37,876 bases of DNA from Rhodopseudomonas pseudopalustris (GTDB lineage: Bacteria > Pseudomonadota > Alphaproteobacteria > Rhizobiales > Xanthobacteraceae), in contig NZ_FODT01000019.1 in NCBI RefSeq assembly GCF_900110435.1, positions 1 through 37,876 on the forward strand, given 5' to 3'. The position numbers were made by a program, and so were the translations under genes. Positions 34,091-37,876 of the stretch are shown here, one piece after another. The stretch's first letter is position 1; every line of letters starts with the position of its first letter. Under the pieces are notes generated by a model. That model had not been told where the DNA came from. It did not search any database and worked only from the letters and a program-made list of their open reading frames with translations.

Positions 34091-36379
34091 GTGCCGACTT
34101 CCAAACCTTCTCTGCCATCCATCCCGTCTCCTGCCGTGCTACGCACCATCGGCTTGTGCACGATCGGCGCGCTCTCCGTCGCCACGCCGGCCGATGACGC
34201 CAGGGCGCAATCCAGTCTTCCCCCGGTCACCGTCGAGGCGCCGCAGCAGCGCGCCACCACCACGGCGCGGCCGGCGAATCGCGCGACCACGCGCACCACC
34301 CGCGCCAATCGCGCGCCGCGACCGCCGCAAGCCGCTGCCGTGGCTCCTGCGCTGGTTCCCGGCGCCGGCGAGCGCGCGGGCGGACCGGTCCGCGGCTTCG
34401 TCGCGACGCGCTCGGGCACCGCGACCAAGACCGACACGCCTTTGATCGAGACGCCGCAATCGATCTCGGTGATCACCACCGACCAGATCCGTAACCAGGC
34501 GGCGGAATCGATCGGCGCTGCGCTGAACTACACCGCGGGCGTCAGCGGCCAGGTCAACGGCGCCTCCGACACCCGCTACGGCGCGCTGCAGATCCGCGGC
34601 TTCGACATGACGATGCCGGGGCTGTATCTCGACGGGCTGCGGGTGCCGAGCAGCAACTACGTGCATTTCAACGGCCTCGAACCCTACGGCGCCGAGCGCC
34701 TCGAGGTGTTGAAGGGGCCGACGTCCGCGATGTATGGCGGCAGCGGCACGGGCGGAATACTCAATTACGTCAGCAAGCTGCCGACCGCGCAGCAATTCGG
34801 CGAAATCTCGGTATCGGGCGGCAGCTTCAACCGTTATCAGCGCCAGTTCGACGTCGGCGGCCCCGCCAACAAAGAGGGCACCGTGCTGTGGCGGCTGACC
34901 GGCCTCGTCCGCGACGGCGAGACCCAAGTCGACTACGCCAAGGACGATCGCGTCTTCATCGCGCCGGCGGTGACGGTGAAGCCGAACGACGACACCACCA
35001 TCACCTTCCTCGCCAACTACCAGAAAGAGAAGACCGGCTGGGGCCTGCAGTTCCTGCCCTCGGTCGGCACCGTGTTCTCCAACAACGGTCGCAGCGTCCC
35101 GACCTCGCGCTTCATCGGCGAGCCGGGATTCAACCAGTTCGACACCGAGCAGTCGTCGTTTGGCTACATGCTGTCGCACGACATCAACGACGCGCTGACC
35201 TTCCGGCAGAATCTGCGCTATTCGTGGATGCACAACATCCAGAAGAGTTTCTACGGCACCGGCTATGCGTCGAGCGCCGACGAGATCGCCGGCCTGGTGT
35301 CGCGCGCCGGCAGCGGCGGGACGTCGACCATCAACTCGTTCGCGGTCGACAACCATCTGCAGGCCAAGTTCGCGACCGGCTTCCTGCAGCACACGATGCT
35401 GTTCGGCGTCGACTATCGTAACACCACGTTCCGCGATCTTGCCTCGGCCTACGCCACCGAAAAGCTGAACCTGTTCGCGCCGGTCTACACCAATAGCTGG
35501 ACCAATCTCGGCCCCTATGACGATACGAGGGTCAACCAGTCGCAGGCCGGCCTGTATCTGCAGGATCAGATCAAGCTCGGCCGGCTCTCGTTCCTGCTCG
35601 GCGGCCGTCAGGACTTCGTCACCACCAATCTCGATAACTATCTGGCGAGCAGCGCGACCTCGAAGGACGCCTCGGCGTTCACCGGCCGCGCCGCCATGAT
35701 CTACAATTTCGACAACGGCGTCGCGCCCTATGTCAGCTATTCGGAGTCGTTCCTGCCGGTGCTGACGCTGAATTCCTCGGGGCAATTGCTGAACCCGGAG
35801 ACCGGCACGCAATACGAGGTCGGCGTCAAATATCAGCCGACCGGCCTCAAGGCGTTGATCACGCTGGCGGCCTACGAGCTCACCCGCCAGAACGTCGTCA
35901 CCTATGCGCCGCCTTCGTTCTTCGCCGAGCAAACCGGCGAGGTGCGCTCGCGCGGCGTCGAGCTGGAAGGCACCGCGACGCTGGCCGAGGGCTTCAACAT
36001 CCGCGGCGGCTATGCCTATGTCGACAACGTCGTGACCAGGGACCCGGTCAATGTAGGCAAGACGCTGGTGACGGTGCCGCGTAATCGGCTGTCGCTGTGG
36101 GCGGACTACACGATGCAGGGCGGCGCGCTTGCGGGCGTCCAGGTCGGCGGTGGTCTGCGCTATGTCGGATCGACCTACGGCGACGCCGCGAACAGCTTCA
36201 AGGTCCCGGAATCGACCGCGATCGACGCGCTGGTCGCCTATACGAGGGACAATTGGCGGCTGGCGCTGAACGTCACCAACCTCGCCAACAGCAAGTTCGT
36301 CGCCGCCTGCTACACCGGCACGGCCTGCTTCTACGCCGAAGGCCGCAAGGCGGTCGCAAGATTGACCTATCGCTGGTGA
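34091..36379 (+). CDS. TonB-dependent siderophore receptor (FhuA/FoxA type)
   Basis: A 762-residue outer-membrane receptor for a ferric siderophore, starting with GTG. A signal peptide covers about residues 1-40 (GALSVATPADDARAQ). A TonB-box-like LPPVTVEAP follows, then a Pro/Arg/Thr-rich linker and the plug domain (TPLIETPQSISVITTDQIRN, LQIRGFDMTMPGLYLDGLR, ERLEVLKGPTSAMYGGSGTG) to about residue 225. The 22-strand barrel ends with VARLTYRW and terminal Trp. The sequence has no lesions and the high GC content of the intact operons. It is followed after 64 bp by the PepSY membrane protein, a frequent pairing in which iron is reduced after import. The siderophore (hydroxamate type likely) is inferred. 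Confidence 0.92.
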   Translation: MPTSKPSLPSIPSPAVLRTIGLCTIGALSVATPADDARAQSSLPPVTVEAPQQRATTTARPANRATTRTTRANRAPRPPQAAAVAPALVPGAGERAGGPVRGFVATRSGTATKTDTPLIETPQSISVITTDQIRNQAAESIGAALNYTAGVSGQVNGASDTRYGALQIRGFDMTMPGLYLDGLRVPSSNYVHFNGLEPYGAERLEVLKGPTSAMYGGSGTGGILNYVSKLPTAQQFGEISVSGGSFNRYQRQFDVGGPANKEGTVLWRLTGLVRDGETQVDYAKDDRVFIAPAVTVKPNDDTTITFLANYQKEKTGWGLQFLPSVGTVFSNNGRSVPTSRFIGEPGFNQFDTEQSSFGYMLSHDINDALTFRQNLRYSWMHNIQKSFYGTGYASSADEIAGLVSRAGSGGTSTINSFAVDNHLQAKFATGFLQHTMLFGVDYRNTTFRDLASAYATEKLNLFAPVYTNSWTNLGPYDDTRVNQSQAGLYLQDQIKLGRLSFLLGGRQDFVTTNLDNYLASSATSKDASAFTGRAAMIYNFDNGVAPYVSYSESFLPVLTLNSSGQLLNPETGTQYEVGVKYQPTGLKALITLAAYELTRQNVVTYAPPSFFAEQTGEVRSRGVELEGTATLAEGFNIRGGYAYVDNVVTRDPVNVGKTLVTVPRNRLSLWADYTMQGGALAGVQVGGGLRYVGSTYGDAANSFKVPESTAIDALVAYTRDNWRLALNVTNLANSKFVAACYTGTACFYAEGRKAVARLTYRW

Positions 36380-36443
36380 GCGGCGCGCGATCGACCCGCA
36401 GGCCGAGGCGGCGCGACAGAACAACAAGCGAGGCGGAAGCGGC

Positions 36444-37733
36444 ATGAGAGCGATGTTCGGGCGATTGCACCGCTGTGCCGGGCTTCTCACCGCCGCCTTT
36501 CTGTTCTTCTCGGGCGTCACCGGCGCGGTGATCTCGTGGGACCATGAGCTCGACGACGTTCTCAACGCCAGGCTGTTCGACGTCTCGACCACGGGGCCGG
36601 CGATTGCGTCGATCGAACTCGCCAGTCAGATCGAGCGCCGCGATCCGCGCGCGCGCGTGGTGCATCTGTTCATGACGCCCGAACAGGGCCATTCGCTGTG
36701 GTTCTTCGTGATGCCGCGGATCGATCCGTCGACCGGCAAGCGCTACACGCTCGACTACAACCAGGTCTTTATCGATCCCAACACCGGCGAGGAACTGGGG
36801 CGGCGCTCTTGGGGCGCGGTGTGGCCGGTGACCCGCGAGACCTTCGTCTCGTTCCTCTACAAGCTGCACTACACCATGCACATCCCCGAATTCCGGGGCA
36901 GCGACCGCTGGGGGATGCGGATTCTCGGCGTGATCGCCATCATCTGGACGATCGACTGCTTCGTCGGGTTCTATCTGACGCTGCCGTCGCGAAGGCGCGC
37001 CAGAGCGGGGCAGGCGCCGGCGGTGGCGCGCGCGCTCGGCAAGGGCTTCCGGGTGCGCTGGGTGCCGGCCTGGAAGATCAAGACGACCGGCAGCGCCTAC
37101 CGCATCAATTTCGACATCCATCGCGCTGTCAGCCTGTGGACCTGGGCGCTGCTGTTCGTGATCGCCTTTACGGCGTTCTCGCTCAATCTGTATTTCGAGG
37201 TGTTTTCGCCGCTGATGAAGACGGTGTCGAACTACACGCCGACGCCCTACGAGCAGCGGCCCTATCGCGACCTCGACGATCCGATCGAGCCGAACATGAC
37301 CTATGCGGACATCGCCGAGCGCGCGATCGCCGATGGCAAGGCGCGCGGCTTGACTGCGCCGCTCGGCTCGCTGAACTACGGCCCCGCGCACGGCGTCTAT
37401 GCGGCCGCGTTCTTCAAGCCGGGCGACGAGCACGGCGCGGCCGGCGTCGGTCCGGCTCAGCTTTACTACGACAGCGCGGACGGTCGTCCGCTCGGCGACC
37501 GGCTGCCGTTCGTCGGCACCGCCGCCGACATCTTCGTGCAGATGCAGTTTCCGTTGCATTCCGGCCGCATCCTCGGCCTGCCGGGCCGCATCCTGATTTC
37601 GGTGATGGGCCTCGTGGTCGCAGCGCTGTCGGTCACCGGCGTGGTGATCTGGGCGCGCAAACGCCGCGCCCGCATCGCCTCCCGGCGCGGCACAGCGCTG
37701 GCCGCTCCGCGGCACGAGGCAGCTCGGACTTGA
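36444..37733 (+). CDS. PepSY-associated membrane protein, putative ferric-siderophore reductase
   Basis: A 429-residue inner-membrane protein with about four transmembrane helices: residues 11-32 (LLTAAFLFFSGVTGAVISW), a periplasmic PepSY-like segment (LDYNQVFIDPNTGEELGRR), a helix pair near 155-180, one near 230-250 (LWTWALLFVIAFTAFSLNL), and one near 390-412 (ISVMGLVVAALSVTGVVIW). Candidate haem-ligand histidines precede or lie in the helices (RLHRCAG, KLHYTMHIP, DIHRAVSLW, PLHSGRILG). An AAGCGAGGCGGAAGC site precedes the ATG. The family (FsqB/FoxB/PiuB-like) reduces imported ferric siderophores; the role is inferred from family and the receptor gene upstream. Confidence 0.88.
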   Translation: MRAMFGRLHRCAGLLTAAFLFFSGVTGAVISWDHELDDVLNARLFDVSTTGPAIASIELASQIERRDPRARVVHLFMTPEQGHSLWFFVMPRIDPSTGKRYTLDYNQVFIDPNTGEELGRRSWGAVWPVTRETFVSFLYKLHYTMHIPEFRGSDRWGMRILGVIAIIWTIDCFVGFYLTLPSRRRARAGQAPAVARALGKGFRVRWVPAWKIKTTGSAYRINFDIHRAVSLWTWALLFVIAFTAFSLNLYFEVFSPLMKTVSNYTPTPYEQRPYRDLDDPIEPNMTYADIAERAIADGKARGLTAPLGSLNYGPAHGVYAAAFFKPGDEHGAAGVGPAQLYYDSADGRPLGDRLPFVGTAADIFVQMQFPLHSGRILGLPGRILISVMGLVVAALSVTGVVIWARKRRARIASRRGTALAAPRHEAART

Positions 37734-37782
37734 TATCCTGACGTGGCTTCGCCGAGCGGATCGCGATTCACGCTGATCGGGC

Positions 37783-37876
37783 TCAGGGATTGCACGCCTC
37801 GCACAGACCGGGGTCCGCCGTCGGCACGGTGGCGACCGGGCGTTGCTCGCTGTGGCCGCAGGATCGGCACATCAGA
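37783..37876 (-). CDS. Small zinc-ribbon protein, C-terminal part (cut by window edge)
   Basis: The minus frame entering from the right edge reads LMCRSCGHSEQRPVATVP and ends GLCEACNP with a stop at 37783-37785. Two CxxC pairs (CRSC, CEAC) form a rubredoxin- or zinc-ribbon-like knuckle. The N-terminus is beyond the window, so function is unknown. It converges on the PepSY gene. Confidence 0.6.
   Translation of the reverse strand, partial: LMCRSCGHSEQRPVATVPTADPGLCEACNP

Noticed and set aside
34139-36592. 817-residue minus-strand frame antisense to the siderophore receptor
   Set aside because: It is a shadow of a strong gene with full receptor motifs; no ribosome site or domain supports it.
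36273-37715. 480-residue minus-strand frame antisense to the PepSY gene
   Set aside because: Same reason: low-complexity Arg/His-rich shadow of a recognised membrane protein.
1-37876. General explanation of all frameshifts as sequencing error
   Set aside because: Single-indel cases (ahpD, aph, IS5) could be errors, but katG, sodB, sdhBCD, the methyltransferase and the CBS gene have deletions, junctions or many independent lesions, while neighbouring operons of equal length have none.

Overview
The window looks like chromosome of a GC-rich alphaproteobacterium of the Rhodopseudomonas/Bradyrhizobium type (Nitrobacteraceae). This is inferred from the gene content (Irr-like Fur protein, SitABCD with MntR, HWE-type kinase, Rrf2/NsrR) and codon use; no rRNA, tRNA or CRISPR array was seen. 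It is a patchwork: a few intact, compact operons sit in a matrix of insertion-sequence remnants and decayed genes.

Layout. 1-3166: an edge-truncated IS5-type transposase lies against the tail of a Crp/Fnr regulator, followed by an intact minus-strand operon of a TusA-like protein, an NnrS/haem-copper-like membrane protein and a hemerythrin. 3300-5400: a graveyard with an Aer-type PAS fragment, the N-terminus of katG cut after its catalytic His, half of an IS66 transposase and a UDP-glucuronate decarboxylase remnant. 6278-11714: an intact manganese module, mntR divergent from an outer-membrane barrel gene and sitABCD, with two palindromic boxes between them. 12589-13788: a complete IS3-family (IS407-like) element. 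13927-15818: IS66 OrfA and chemoreceptor remnants, then an HWE-type histidine kinase. 16455-19105: a minus-strand peroxide/iron operon, irr-like - ahpD (frameshifted) - ahpC - helical-repeat protein - sodB (internally deleted). 20020-24600: a Tn5-like resistance module (ble, an aph(3')-II homologue with a poly-G frameshift, and a truncated aph(6)) split by a complete IS21-family element with a perfect 8-bp target duplication.

25121-33590 carries a nitric-oxide-response theme. An intact nsrR, a cupin gene with an NsrR-like palindrome upstream, and an intact DUF6522 gene are surrounded by remnants of a group III truncated hemoglobin, a DUF59 protein, a DUF1971 cupin, a small membrane protein, a class I methyltransferase, a CBS-domain protein and succinate dehydrogenase subunits B, C and D. 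Nearly all the remnants have several frameshifts or stops, so this looks like a fossil NsrR-linked cluster. 34091-37733: an intact siderophore pair, a TonB-dependent receptor and a PepSY-type membrane reductase. The window ends inside a small zinc-ribbon protein.

The intact parts share a theme of metal homeostasis (Mn, Fe) and defence against peroxide and nitric oxide. The dead parts (katG, sodB, ahpD, hemoglobin, sdhBCD) come largely from the same theme, which suggests stepwise loss of redundant stress functions through IS activity and small indels. I had no search tools, so family assignments rest on motifs and remembered family sequences.
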